NCBI GenBank assembly: GCA_903822435.1
Contig: CAIJPE010000295.1
Span: forward strand, 1-34,752
Source of the DNA: an uncultured beta proteobacterium
GTDB lineage: Bacteria; Pseudomonadota; Gammaproteobacteria; Burkholderiales; Burkholderiaceae_C
Length of the DNA: 34,752 nt
Direction: 5' to 3'
Shown: piece after piece, positions 1 through 8,515 of the stretch
How positions within the stretch are numbered: the first letter of the stretch is position 1
How the letters are laid out: each line of letters starts with the position of its first letter
The notes under the pieces: model-generated
Databases searched by the model: none
What the model was told of the DNA's origin: nothing
Seen by the model: only the letters and a program-made list of their open reading frames with translations
Program-made: the position numbers and the translations under genes

Positions 1-243
1 AAACTTGTGGTACTGCCTGCTGTCCGGGTCGACGCTGGCCGCAATGAAGGCATCCAGGCCGTCGGCGTCCTGCAGCTTCAGAATGATCGACACCGTGATC
101 GGGGTCGCATCGGGCGTGGTACCCAGATCTTGGGGTGCAGCCCCTGGGCGCTCACGGGCGTTTGCGGATGGCCCTGCGGCCACGACGGCCGCGGCCAGTG
201 CGACGGCACGCCACAACGCGATGAAAACTTTCTGCTTGGGCAC
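1..243 (-). CDS. S53 (sedolisin/kumamolisin) protease, N-terminal part only, cut by window edge
   Basis: The reading frame stays open from a GTG at 243 to the window edge, giving 81 codons with no stop. The first 29 residues form a typical signal peptide: basic start (MPKQK), hydrophobic core, and an ANA cleavage site. After it comes a stretch with the look of a Pro-kumamolisin activation domain: a beta-strand (TPITVSIILKLQD), then an acidic helix and the DPDSRQYHKF motif that in this family precedes the L-t-x-x-E-F segment. S53 enzymes are exported acid serine-carboxyl proteases; the catalytic Ser-Glu-Asp lies downstream and outside the window. The GTG start is supported by AGGAGT six bases upstream. 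No in-frame ATG fits. It could instead be a degenerate propeptide protein, since only the N-terminus is visible. Confidence 0.7.
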   Translation of the reverse strand, partial: MPKQKVFIALWRAVALAAAVVAAGPSANARERPGAAPQDLGTTPDATPITVSIILKLQDADGLDAFIAASVDPDSRQYHKF

Positions 244-444
244 TCGATGACTCCTGTGGATGGTGGGCGCTGCGGCAGGGGCCGTGCGCACGGGGGCTGC
301 GAATCCAAAAAGTCTGGCAGACCGCTCGATCACCGCACGCCCTTCGCGCTGGATGGCACTACTTGCGAAAGGGTTCACGCAGGGGCCTGCCCCGCCTGAC
401 CGATGCGCGTGTCGGACGTGCTTCGAAAGCCGTGCGCGTCCCGT
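244..444. other. Intergenic gap between the regulator gene and the S53 protease gene
   Basis: This 201-base gap lies between two leftward genes. It must hold the protease promoter and the end of the regulator transcript. I see only a weak GGGG/CCCC stem near 380-395 and no poly-T tract, and no convincing -35/-10 pair. The protease is probably not part of the sugar-acid operon. Confidence 0.4.
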
Positions 445-1194
445 TCAGGCCCTCGGCGCTTGCAGCCGCGAGGCCGGCGCCCTCAGCGAGGGCAGCTTGC
501 GCCGCGAAGAAAGCACATGCTCGATGTCCTGTTGCGCCCCGTCGATCAGCACCGTGCAAGCCCGCTCGGCCCGCACCGGGTCGCGGGCGATGACCGCATC
601 CAGCACGGCGCGGTGCAGGGGCAGCGACATCGCCGGGCCGTTGGCCTTGGTGGTGGAGATTTCGAAGCTGGTGCGCAGCAGCGCCGAAAGCGCCTTGCTC
701 ATCTGCACCACCATGCGGTTGTGGCAGGCGCGCAGCAAGCCCTGGTGGAAGGCCAGGTCATGCGTGACGTAGTCGCCGCCCTCGTCGATGGCCAGCTTCA
801 TGCCGGTGTAGGCCGCTTCGATACCGGCAATGTCGGCCGCAGTGGCGCGCTCGGCCGCCAGCCTCACGGCGGCCGGCTCCACCAGGCGGCGCAGCTCCTG
901 CAGGTCGCGCAGGAAATCCCGCGTCAGGCCGGTTCGGGTGTGCCAGGCCACCACGTCGGGGTCGAACCAGTTCCATTGCTCGGCGGGCAACACGCGCGTG
1001 CCCACTTTCGGACCGGTGACCACCATGCCCTTGGCCACCAGGGACTTGACGGCCTCGCGCACCACGGTGCGGCTGACGCCGAAGGCTTCGCACAGCGTGG
1101 GCTCGGGCGGCACGGAGCTGCCGGGCGGGTAACGGCCCGCCACGATGGCCTCGCCCAGTTGCTCCAGCGTCCGGCCCAGGACGTTCTTGGTCAT
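445..1194 (-). CDS. FadR-type (FCD domain) GntR transcriptional regulator
   Basis: A 249-residue repressor-like protein. Residues about 5-72 form the winged helix-turn-helix of GntR proteins (PPEPTLCEAFGVSRTVVREA at 29-48 is the recognition part). Residues about 90-225 form an all-helical FCD ligand domain, with D146, H150 and H194 as visible candidate metal ligands. FCD regulators bind small organic or sugar acids and usually repress adjacent catabolic genes. The ATG at 1194 overlaps the stop of the cupin gene (ATGA), so it is the last, translationally coupled gene of the leftward transporter operon. The frame is open further upstream, but that part is the shadow of the cupin gene. Its likely operators are the 17-bp motifs at 7381 and 8437. 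Confidence 0.92.
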   Translation of the reverse strand: MTKNVLGRTLEQLGEAIVAGRYPPGSSVPPEPTLCEAFGVSRTVVREAVKSLVAKGMVVTGPKVGTRVLPAEQWNWFDPDVVAWHTRTGLTRDFLRDLQELRRLVEPAAVRLAAERATAADIAGIEAAYTGMKLAIDEGGDYVTHDLAFHQGLLRACHNRMVVQMSKALSALLRTSFEISTTKANGPAMSLPLHRAVLDAVIARDPVRAERACTVLIDGAQQDIEHVLSSRRKLPSLRAPASRLQAPRA

Positions 1195-1571
1195 CCGCGC
1201 ACGAAGACGGTGGTCAGTGGTTCGTCGCCCAGCTGGCGGCTCCAGTGGCCATGGATACCGGGATCGAAGGCCGCGCCGGCCGGCACGGTGTCGGCCGAAT
1301 AGAAGTGCTGCCCCGGGCCGAACACGCGCGATGTGCCGTCCTGCAGGCCGATTTCCATCTGGCCGCCCAGGATGAACACCCACTGCGGGTGGTCGGTGCA
1401 GTGGAACTCGCTGCGAAAACCCACCGGGCTCATCCGCAGCTGGCAGCCGCCGCTGGGCATCAGGGGCGACAGCCTCGCCTGCGGCTTGCCTTCGGTCAAG
1501 GGAATGGCTTCTTCACGGAAGCGCGCACGGCCGTCTTCAGCGGTGTACAGGACGACCTGGGTGAACTGCAT
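1191..1571 (-). CDS. Small cupin-domain protein
   Basis: A 126-residue single-domain cupin. The two cupin motifs are visible: motif 1 around residues 50-72 (FRSEFHCTDHPQWVFILGGQ) and motif 2 around GPGQHFYSADTVPAGAAFDP. Metal ligands appear reduced in motif 1 (H and Q instead of a full HxH-E-H set), so it may be a sugar-acid binding or isomerase-like protein rather than an oxygenase. The ATG at 1571 is preferred because GAGGG lies 7-8 bases upstream; a GTG at 1589 directly after the preceding stop is the alternative. It sits between the SDR and the regulator in the same operon, overlapping the latter by four bases. The exact function is not recognisable. Confidence 0.85.
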   Translation of the reverse strand: MQFTQVVLYTAEDGRARFREEAIPLTEGKPQARLSPLMPSGGCQLRMSPVGFRSEFHCTDHPQWVFILGGQMEIGLQDGTSRVFGPGQHFYSADTVPAGAAFDPGIHGHWSRQLGDEPLTTVFVRG

Positions 1572-1589
1572 GGTGGATCCCTCGGGCAC

Positions 1590-2360
1590 TCAGAGTGTGG
1601 CGGTCATGCCGCCGTCGACGTAGAGGATGTGGCCGTTGACGTAACGGGCCCCGTCGCTGGCCAGAAAGACGGCCGCAGGCGCCAGGTCTTCGAGCTCGCC
1701 CCAGCGGCCCACGGGCGTATGGCCCGCGATCCACGCGCTGATCTTGGGGTCGGCGGCCAGCACGGCCGTCAGCTCGGTCTTGAAGTAGCCCGGTCCGATG
1801 CCGTTGACCGTGATGCCGTGCGGCGCCAGGTCGATGGCCATCGCCTTGGTGAGCATCTTGAGCGCGCCCTTGCTGGCGGTGTAGGCGCAGGCACCGGGAC
1901 GGCCCATCTCGCTCATCACCGAGCAGATGTTGATGATGCGCCCGCGCCGCCGCGGCAGCATGTGCCGGGTGACGGCCTGCGCGACGATCACGGCGCTGTC
2001 CACGTTGGTGCTCATCACCGCGCGCCAATCGTCCTGCGCCATGTCCTGGAAAGGGCCGCGGCGGGTCATTCCTGCGTTGTTGACCAGGATGTCAATAGCG
2101 CCGACCTTCGCTTCGATCTCGTCCACGGCCGCGGCCACGGCGGCAGGGTCGCACACGTCGAAAGCGCGGGCATGGACCGCCAGGCCAGCTTCGCTCAGCG
2201 CCGCGCGCGCAGATTCCAGGCGGGTGGCGTCGCGGGCGTTGAGCACCACCGTGGCGCCGGCCTCGGCCAGGCCGCGGGCCAGGGCCAGGCCGATGCCCGT
2301 GGAAGAACCGGTGACGAGGGCCACGCGGCCGTCCAGGCGAAAGGTCTTGGCATCGATCAT
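1590..2360 (-). CDS. SDR dehydrogenase, gluconate 5-dehydrogenase-like
   Basis: A 256-residue classical short-chain dehydrogenase. It has the nucleotide motif TGSSTGIG (17-24), NNAG at 94-97 and the catalytic set N119, S147, Y160 and K164 (YTASK). The C-terminus ends in the common YVDGGMTATL. The sequence style (LDGRVALVTGSSTGIGLALA, ARAFDVCDPAAV, FQDMAQDDWRAVMSTN) is that of gluconate/5-ketogluconate dehydrogenases (Ga5DH, IdnO). With gluconokinase 29 bases upstream, a role in reducing a keto-aldonate to gluconate before phosphorylation is plausible. The substrate is inferred, not proven, because SDR specificity is hard to read from sequence. The next gene starts within a few bases of its stop. 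Confidence 0.9.
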   Translation of the reverse strand: MIDAKTFRLDGRVALVTGSSTGIGLALARGLAEAGATVVLNARDATRLESARAALSEAGLAVHARAFDVCDPAAVAAAVDEIEAKVGAIDILVNNAGMTRRGPFQDMAQDDWRAVMSTNVDSAVIVAQAVTRHMLPRRRGRIINICSVMSEMGRPGACAYTASKGALKMLTKAMAIDLAPHGITVNGIGPGYFKTELTAVLAADPKISAWIAGHTPVGRWGELEDLAPAAVFLASDGARYVNGHILYVDGGMTATL

Positions 2361-2389
2361 GGGTTGCGGCCTTGTTAGAAAAAGGGGGG

Positions 2390-2923
2390 TCAGGGTTCGG
2401 GATTCGAGGCGACGCCGGGCTTCAACTGCCGCTGCGCCTGGGCCACCAGGGCCTGGGGATCGTCATGGATGTCCAGAACGATGGCGTCTTCATCCGGGCC
2501 GGGCGGCTCCAGCGTGTCGAGCTGGCTTTGCAAGAGCGATGCCGGCATGTAGTGGCCGGCGCGCGACAACAGGCGTTGGCGCAACAAGGCCGGCGTGCCA
2601 GCCAGGTGCACCAGGCGCAGCGCCGGTGCGCCGCCGCGCAGCACGTCGCGGTAACGGCGCTTGAGGGCCGAGCACGACAGCACGCAACCGGTACCCCGCT
2701 GCGCCTTTGCCAGTTCATCGGCCAGCGCCTGCAACCAACCGGCTCGGTCGGCATCGGTCAAGGGCGTGCCCGAGGCCATCAGCGCCACGTTGCGGGGCGG
2801 ATGCAGGCGGTCGCCCTCGATGTAGGGCAGGCCCAGCGCCGCGGCCAGGCTCGCGCCCACGGTGCTCTTGCCGCAGCCGCTCACCCCCATCACCACCACC
2901 ACCGGGCCGGGGATCGGCTTCAT
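2390..2923 (-). CDS. gntK: Gluconokinase
   Basis: A 177-residue protein, the normal length for the GntK family. It carries a P-loop GVSGCGKST at 13-21, the GDRLHPPRNVALMASGTPLTDADR region that binds gluconate, SCSALKRRYRDVLR (the GntK signature) and the lid segment around RAGHYMPASLLQSQLDTLE. It phosphorylates D-gluconate to 6-phosphogluconate in the cytoplasm, using ATP, and feeds the Entner-Doudoroff or pentose phosphate route. It lies 25 bases after the transporter ATPase gene. The ATG at 2923 begins directly before the P-loop strand as in other family members; an ATG at 2938 in frame is possible. This is the clearest substrate indicator in the leftward operon. Confidence 0.95.
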   Translation of the reverse strand: MKPIPGPVVVVMGVSGCGKSTVGASLAAALGLPYIEGDRLHPPRNVALMASGTPLTDADRAGWLQALADELAKAQRGTGCVLSCSALKRRYRDVLRGGAPALRLVHLAGTPALLRQRLLSRAGHYMPASLLQSQLDTLEPPGPDEDAIVLDIHDDPQALVAQAQRQLKPGVASNPEP

Positions 2924-2948
2924 GAGCGGGGGGCCCATCCGTCGGGCG

Positions 2949-4010
<1,062 letters not shown>

Positions 4011-4080
4011 GGTTTTGCTCGCGAAGGCGTGTTCAGTGAGTGCTGATGCCAGCGGTCCATCGCGCCGAACACGACCTGTA

Positions 4081-4091
4081 ACGTATGACGC
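4081..4091 (-). promoter_or_regulatory. Weak third copy of the FadR-type operator core, before the ATPase gene
   Basis: Read towards the ATPase gene this site is GCGTCATACGT. It shares the 8-base core CGTCATAC with the exact 17-bp sites at 7381-7397 and 8437-8453, in the same orientation relative to the downstream gene and about 70 bases before its start. The inner GT-N3-AC of the FadR-family consensus is kept, but the outer T and A are lost, so it is only a candidate. Confidence 0.35.
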
Positions 4092-4110
4092 ACTGGCACC
4101 CGACCAAGCT

Positions 4111-4190
4111 TCCCGCCGCGGATCCGGCTCCGCCGGGCCGCTGGCGGACGGCCCCCTTGGGGGGCAGCGAGCACAAGCGAGCTTGGGGGC
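4111..4190 (-). repeat. Copy A of a GC-rich hairpin repeat, directly after the permease stop codon
   Basis: Read on the minus strand, the element begins with GCCCCCAAGCTCGCTTG immediately after the permease stop and runs about 80 bases. Its first 27 bases match copy B (11004-11100) with one mismatch. A 39-base block beginning GGGCCGTCCGCC matches with three mismatches. The short middle differs but is a hairpin in both copies: here CCCCC-CAA-GGGGG. It sits 3' of a gene in the same orientation as copy B. A termination, attenuation or mRNA-end-protection role is possible. It splits the permease genes from the ATPase gene. Confidence 0.8.
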
Positions 4191-5033
4191 TCATGATTTC
4201 ACCGCGCCGGCCGTCAGGCCCGACACCATGTAGCGCTTGAAGGCGTAGTAGATGGCCGCCGGCGGCAGTGCATACACGCATCCCGTCGCCATCAGCAGTT
4301 CCCACGGCGAATCGTCGGCTGCCAGGAAGTTGCCCAGCGCCACCGACAGCGTGAGGTCGGTCTCCTTGGACAGCAACAGGAAACCGTAGAGGTATTCGTT
4401 CCAGGCCAGCAGCAGCGAGTAGGTGCCCACGGCCACCAGCGAAGGCACCATCAGGGGCAGGTAGACCAAGCGAAACAGTTGCAGCGGCGTGGCGCCATCC
4501 ATGCGGGCAGCTTCGTCCAGTTCCCAGGGGAGCTTGTCGCTGGCCTGCTTGAGTACCCAGATGCAGTAGGGCGAGGCGATGGTCACCATGGCCAGCACCA
4601 GGCTCCAGCGGTTGTTCAGCAGGCCGTAGTTGGCCATGGTCTTGTACATCGGCACGGCCAGGAAGGCCGCGGGGATGAAGTAGGTGAACAACGCCAGGTT
4701 CATCACCGTGCGCCCGCCGCGCACCTTCAGGCGGCTGATGGCAAAGGCCGCACACGTGGCCACGAACAGGGTGATGGCACCCACCGCCACGGCGATCATG
4801 AGGCTGTTGCCCAGCTGTTGCCAGAAGTGGTGCAGGTAGAAGTGCTTCTGGGTGAAGACGATCTCGAAATTCGACAGCGTCGGGTTCTTGGGCCACAGCC
4901 GGCCCGAAGTGGCCGAGTCGCGCTCGGAGATGGCGAACAGGAACATGTGATAAACGGGAATCACCGTCCACAGAAGCACCGGAATGCCCACCAGCAGCAG
5001 TTGGGCTTCGGTGATGACGGCTTTGGCCTTCAT
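4191..5033 (-). CDS. Sugar ABC transporter permease 2 (MalG-like)
   Basis: A 280-residue inner-membrane permease with six predicted helices: near residues 12-33, 78-100, 110-135, 143-165, 200-222 and 250-270. The cytoplasmic EAA loop that docks on the ATPase is clear: EAARMDGATPLQLFRLVYLP. Family: binding-protein-dependent transport inner membrane component, CUT1, second subunit (MalG/UgpE). Its ATG overlaps the stop of permease 1 by ATGA, giving tight coupling and equal stoichiometry. The stop codon is followed at once by repeat copy A. The frame is open upstream of the ATG, but that part is a shadow of permease 1. Confidence 0.93.
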   Translation of the reverse strand: MKAKAVITEAQLLLVGIPVLLWTVIPVYHMFLFAISERDSATSGRLWPKNPTLSNFEIVFTQKHFYLHHFWQQLGNSLMIAVAVGAITLFVATCAAFAISRLKVRGGRTVMNLALFTYFIPAAFLAVPMYKTMANYGLLNNRWSLVLAMVTIASPYCIWVLKQASDKLPWELDEAARMDGATPLQLFRLVYLPLMVPSLVAVGTYSLLLAWNEYLYGFLLLSKETDLTLSVALGNFLAADDSPWELLMATGCVYALPPAAIYYAFKRYMVSGLTAGAVKS

Positions 5034-5917
5034 TTGCCCAGCCGCTTCATCATGACGAACACCAGCGGCAGCACGAAGGGCAGCGCCACGACGATGGAGG
5101 CCATGGCCAGTTCGATCTGGTCCAGCCGCAGGAAGCGGATGCCCAGCGTGGCCAGCACATGGGTCAGGTCGGCGGGGCCGCCCCCCGTGAGCAGGTAGAC
5201 GCTGTTGAAATCGCCCAGCGTCCAGATCATGGACAGGATCGTGGACGTGTAGTACAGGCCGCGCATGGAGGGCCAGGTGATGAAGCGGAACTTCTGCCAG
5301 CGCGTGGCGCCATCCACGCTGGCGGCTTCGTACTGCTCGCCCGGGATGGCCAGCCGGCCCGCCAGCAGGATCAGCGTCCAGAAAGGCAGCGACTTCCAGA
5401 TGTGCATCAGCATCGAGAAGGCCAGTGCCAGCGTCGGGTCGTTCAGCCAATTGGGGCCGTCCAGGCCCGTCAGGCGGAAGATGGTGGTGTTGACCACCCC
5501 CCACTCCGGGTTGAGCATGAAGCGCACCGAGAGGATGGTGGGGATGGAAGGCACCGCCCACGGCAGGATGAACAGCACCGACAGCGCCTTGATCCACCAG
5601 CGCGTCTGCACGAAGAAGCCCGACAGCCCGAGAGCCACGATCATCTTCAGGTTCACGCCCACCACCAGGAAGACCACCGTGTTGATGGCGGTGCGGAAGA
5701 AGATCGGGTCTTCAGCCAGCTTGACGTAGTTCTGCGGCGCACGCGCCAGCCACAGGCCGTACCCCACCGGATACAGCACGAAAACGACAAAGAACAGCAG
5801 GTAGGGCACCACCAGAACGCGGCCCCAGAGCTGCCAGCTGCCCAGCGCCTTGGCGGGCCGCGTCGTGGCGGCGGCCGCAGAGGGCGCGGGCTTGGCTGGG
5901 AGTGCGACGGTGCCCAT
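5030..5917 (-). CDS. Sugar ABC transporter permease 1 (MalF/UgpA-like)
   Basis: A 295-residue inner-membrane permease. After an Ala/Pro-rich cytoplasmic tail (1-28) come six predicted helices, starting with LWGRVLVVPYLLFFVVFVLY. The EAA loop is YEAASVDGATRWQKFRFITWP, around residues 196-216. It forms the heterodimeric channel with the protein encoded at 4191-5033. The gene follows the binding-protein gene by 21 bases and overlaps the next permease gene by four. The ATG start gives a tail length normal for UgpA-like subunits. Confidence 0.93.
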   Translation of the reverse strand: MGTVALPAKPAPSAAAATTRPAKALGSWQLWGRVLVVPYLLFFVVFVLYPVGYGLWLARAPQNYVKLAEDPIFFRTAINTVVFLVVGVNLKMIVALGLSGFFVQTRWWIKALSVLFILPWAVPSIPTILSVRFMLNPEWGVVNTTIFRLTGLDGPNWLNDPTLALAFSMLMHIWKSLPFWTLILLAGRLAIPGEQYEAASVDGATRWQKFRFITWPSMRGLYYTSTILSMIWTLGDFNSVYLLTGGGPADLTHVLATLGIRFLRLDQIELAMASIVVALPFVLPLVFVMMKRLGK

Positions 5918-5938
5918 GCTGCCGGCGGCGTCGGCGCC

Positions 5939-7321
5939 TCAGTTCGCGGCCACGGCCTTGATGCGGGCGATCATCTCGTCCACGGCCTTGTCCACCGGCA
6001 CCTTCTCGCTGAGGATGCGGTTCATGGCCTTGGCCCACACGTTCTCGTTGTTCAGCACCGTGAACTTGTAGTTCTTGGTGAATTCGAACGGCGTGGTGCC
6101 CGCCATGTACTGGTTGTAGACCACCTGGCGGTGCGGGTCGCTCTTCCAGAAGGCGCTTTGCTGGGCCGACTTCTGCACGGGGAACCAGCGGCCCAGGGCG
6201 CCTTCGACATAGGGCGTGAGGTTGGCCTCTTCGAGCAGGAAGGCCACGAAGTTCTTCGCCGCCACCTTGTTCTTCGAATCCTTGAAGATCACGCCGGTCT
6301 TCACCGCCGTGCGGTAGGTCATCTTGGTGCCATCGGGCTTCAGCGGAAAGGCCGAGGTGGCGATGAGCTGCGTGTAGTTCTTCTTGGCCGTGGCCCGCTG
6401 GGCTTCGGTCAGGGTTTCGTTGTTGGAATCATCCAGCCACTTGGCCGCGATGCTGATGGTGGCGTTGTGCGTCAGCGCGATGGTCTTGTTGTGGAAGGCG
6501 ACGTTGTTGTCGGGGTCCTTCCAACTGGTGGACGAGGGCGGCGTGCAGCCCTTGGTGTAGACCGAGGTGTAGTCCGTGATGGCATTGATCAGCCCCTGGC
6601 GCACGGCCGGGTCATCCACCAGCACCTTGCCCGAATCGCTCACCAGCTTGACGTTGTAGGCGTCCACGAACGTGAGGAACGAAAAGAAGGAATCGCTGGA
6701 ATCCACACCCATCGGGAAGCCCGTGCCATAGGCCCGGCTGCCGGTCTTGGCGCGGTAACCCGCCTGCACCTTCTCGCACCAGAAACTCCAGTAGCCCTTC
6801 CAGTCCTTGGGGATGTCGGCCTCGGTGAACCCAGCCTCGCCCAGCATGTCCTTCCAGTACTGGATGTGCATGGTCTGCTGCTTGATCGGGAAGGCGTAGT
6901 AGGCCCGGCTCTGCGTGGTGTTGTTGTAGAGGAAGGTAGTGGCCAGGGCCGTGGGCTCGAACTTGGCACGGATGGGATCGATCACGCTGGACAGGTCTTC
7001 GAGCTTGCCTTCGTAGGCCCACTTGGCCGTGACCTGGAAATCGAACACGTCGCCATAGTCGACATCGGGCGGGTTGCCCGAATCCATGGCCGCCACCGTC
7101 TTGGGAATAGCCTCTTGCGGGGCGTACAGGCTCAGGTCGACCTTGACCTTGGGGTACTTCGCCTCGAACTTCTTGATGGCGGCATACAGCGCATCGTCTT
7201 CAGCCTTGTAGTAGCCCTTGGCCCACCACACGGTGAGCTTTTCCTGGGCCAGCGCAGGGCCACTGGCCCAGACACCGGCAGCCACCACGGCTGTTGCCAG
7301 CCACGTCTTGTTCAGCACCAT
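5939..7321 (-). CDS. Extracellular sugar-binding protein of the ABC transporter (family 1)
   Basis: A 460-residue periplasmic protein. Residues 1-25 are a Sec signal peptide (MVLNKTW, hydrophobic core, ALA cleavage before QEKLTVWWAKGYY). The mature protein has the layout of family 1 solute-binding proteins, with WWAKGYYKAEDDALYAAIKK at the start and many exposed aromatics (W and Y) that usually stack on a sugar ring. It captures the substrate and delivers it to the permeases. The ATG at 7321 has GGAGA about 7 bases upstream; the open frame further upstream is non-coding leader. It is the first gene of the leftward operon and carries an exact 17-bp operator-like site about 60 bases before the start. 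The ligand is unknown; a sugar acid or its parent sugar is inferred from the neighbours. Confidence 0.94.
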   Translation of the reverse strand: MVLNKTWLATAVVAAGVWASGPALAQEKLTVWWAKGYYKAEDDALYAAIKKFEAKYPKVKVDLSLYAPQEAIPKTVAAMDSGNPPDVDYGDVFDFQVTAKWAYEGKLEDLSSVIDPIRAKFEPTALATTFLYNNTTQSRAYYAFPIKQQTMHIQYWKDMLGEAGFTEADIPKDWKGYWSFWCEKVQAGYRAKTGSRAYGTGFPMGVDSSDSFFSFLTFVDAYNVKLVSDSGKVLVDDPAVRQGLINAITDYTSVYTKGCTPPSSTSWKDPDNNVAFHNKTIALTHNATISIAAKWLDDSNNETLTEAQRATAKKNYTQLIATSAFPLKPDGTKMTYRTAVKTGVIFKDSKNKVAAKNFVAFLLEEANLTPYVEGALGRWFPVQKSAQQSAFWKSDPHRQVVYNQYMAGTTPFEFTKNYKFTVLNNENVWAKAMNRILSEKVPVDKAVDEMIARIKAVAAN

Positions 7322-7380
7322 GGGATTTGTCTCCGTCGTTGAAGTTCGGCGAGGGTCGGCACTTGGGCGCCTGTGAATCA

Positions 7381-7397
7381 ATGGTATGACGATTGAA
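7381..7397 (-). promoter_or_regulatory. 17-bp FadR-type operator candidate upstream of the sugar-binding protein gene
   Basis: On the minus strand the site reads TTCAATCGTCATACCAT, identical over 17 bases to 8437-8453. Its core TCGTCATACCA fits TNGTNNNACNA, the pattern recognised by FadR-subfamily GntR proteins. It lies about 60 bases before the gene start, where it would overlap or flank a promoter. An FCD regulator is encoded at the end of this same operon. Confidence 0.7.
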
Positions 7398-7430
7398 CAC
7401 GCAGCCGATCCGGGCTTACCCGCAAACCCA

Positions 7431-8402
7431 TCAAGCGGCGCCGGGCTGGCATTCCGGCACGGGCGTGGGCAGCGGCCGGCCCGCAAAGTGCTCGCGCAGA
7501 TTGGCCGCCGCCAGGTCGGCCATGGCCTGCCGCGTCTGGGCAGTGGCACTGCCGATGTGCGGCGTGAGCACCACCTGCGGCAAGGCCCGCAGGCGCTCGG
7601 GCACCTGGGGCTCGTTCTCGAAGACGTCCAGGCCTGCACCGCCGATGACGCCCTGCTCCAGCGCGTCGATCAGGGCGGCTTCATCCACCACGGAGCCGCG
7701 CGCCACGTTCACCAGGATGCCCTTGGGCCCCAGGGCCTCGAGCACCGCGGCATCGATGAGCCTGCGCGTGCCCGCGCCGCCCGGCGTGATGGCCACCAGG
7801 AAGTCGACTTCGGCCGCCAGCGCAGCCGCCGTGGGGTGGTACGCGAATGGCAGCTCGGACCGAGGGTGCCGGGCGTGGTAAGCCACGCTCATGCCGAAGG
7901 CCAGGGCCCGCTGCGCGATGGCCTGGCCGATGCGGCCCATGCCCACCAGCCCGAGCCGCGCGCCGCTCATCTTGCGGGCCAAGGGCACGTTGCCCGAGGG
8001 CCAGCGGCCTTCGCGCACGTGGCGGTCGGCGGCCGGCAACTGCCGCGCGGCGCACAGCATCAGGCCAATGGCCAGATCGGCCACGTCGTCGTTCAGGACG
8101 CCCGGCGTGTGCGTGACCACCACGCCGCGCGCCCGGGCGGCGGCCACGTCCACGCCGTCGTAGCCCACGCCCATCACCGAGATGATTTCCAGCGCCGGCA
8201 GCGAGGCGATCAGCTCGGCCGACACGGCGGAATCCCCACTGGCCGCGATGGCGCGAATGCCCGGCGCCGCCGCGGCAAAGGCAGCCGGGTCGGTGAGGTG
8301 CAGGCGCTCGTGCACCGCATACGCGGCCCACAACTGCGGCATCAGCAGGGGTGACAGGGCGGCTGCGGTCAGCAATGGAATCGACGGGGAATCGGCGGGC
8401 AA
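7431..8402 (-). CDS. D-2-hydroxyacid dehydrogenase (GhrB / 2-ketoaldonate reductase type)
   Basis: A 323-residue NAD(P)-dependent enzyme. The Rossmann motif GMGRIG is at 154-159 and the catalytic set of the family is complete: R235 (NVARGSVVDE), E264 (ENEP) and H282 (TPHIGSAT). Members reduce glyoxylate, hydroxypyruvate or 2-keto-D-gluconate. Here a 2-ketoaldonate or glyoxylate role fits the neighbouring gluconate and keto-deoxy sugar-acid enzymes; the sequence does not settle which. The start is a TTG at 8402 with AGGAG eight bases upstream; no nearby in-frame ATG keeps the N-terminal strand. It is transcribed alone, divergently from the IlvD-type gene, and shares its 113-base regulatory region. 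Confidence 0.92.
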   Translation of the reverse strand: MPADSPSIPLLTAAALSPLLMPQLWAAYAVHERLHLTDPAAFAAAAPGIRAIAASGDSAVSAELIASLPALEIISVMGVGYDGVDVAAARARGVVVTHTPGVLNDDVADLAIGLMLCAARQLPAADRHVREGRWPSGNVPLARKMSGARLGLVGMGRIGQAIAQRALAFGMSVAYHARHPRSELPFAYHPTAAALAAEVDFLVAITPGGAGTRRLIDAAVLEALGPKGILVNVARGSVVDEAALIDALEQGVIGGAGLDVFENEPQVPERLRALPQVVLTPHIGSATAQTRQAMADLAAANLREHFAGRPLPTPVPECQPGAA

Positions 8403-8436
8403 GATGCGGTCTCCTAAGGGCTTTCACGGCTGCGGC

Positions 8437-8453
8437 TTCAATCGTCATACCAT
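8437..8453 (+). promoter_or_regulatory. 17-bp FadR-type operator candidate in the divergent dehydrogenase/dehydratase promoter region
   Basis: TTCAATCGTCATACCAT is repeated exactly from the site upstream of the sugar-binding protein gene, in the same orientation relative to its rightward target and about 62 bases before that ATG. It is followed by an AT-rich TAATATT tract, the only one in the region, which could serve as a -10 in either direction. A regulator bound here could control both the 7431-8402 gene and the rightward operon. Confidence 0.7.
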
Positions 8454-8515
8454 AATATTCTGCCGGTCCCCGAGCCTCTACCCGGGTAAGCCAGCAGCCC
8501 ACCACGGACCTCCTC

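Noticed and set aside
5159-7342. A 727-codon open frame on the plus strand
   Set aside because: It is a mirror of the permease and sugar-binding protein genes; no family features and no ribosome-binding site.
8420-8465. A sigma70 promoter in the divergent region around TAATATT
   Set aside because: A TAATAT hexamer is present, but no -35 element lies at an acceptable distance in either direction, so only the operator candidate is reported.
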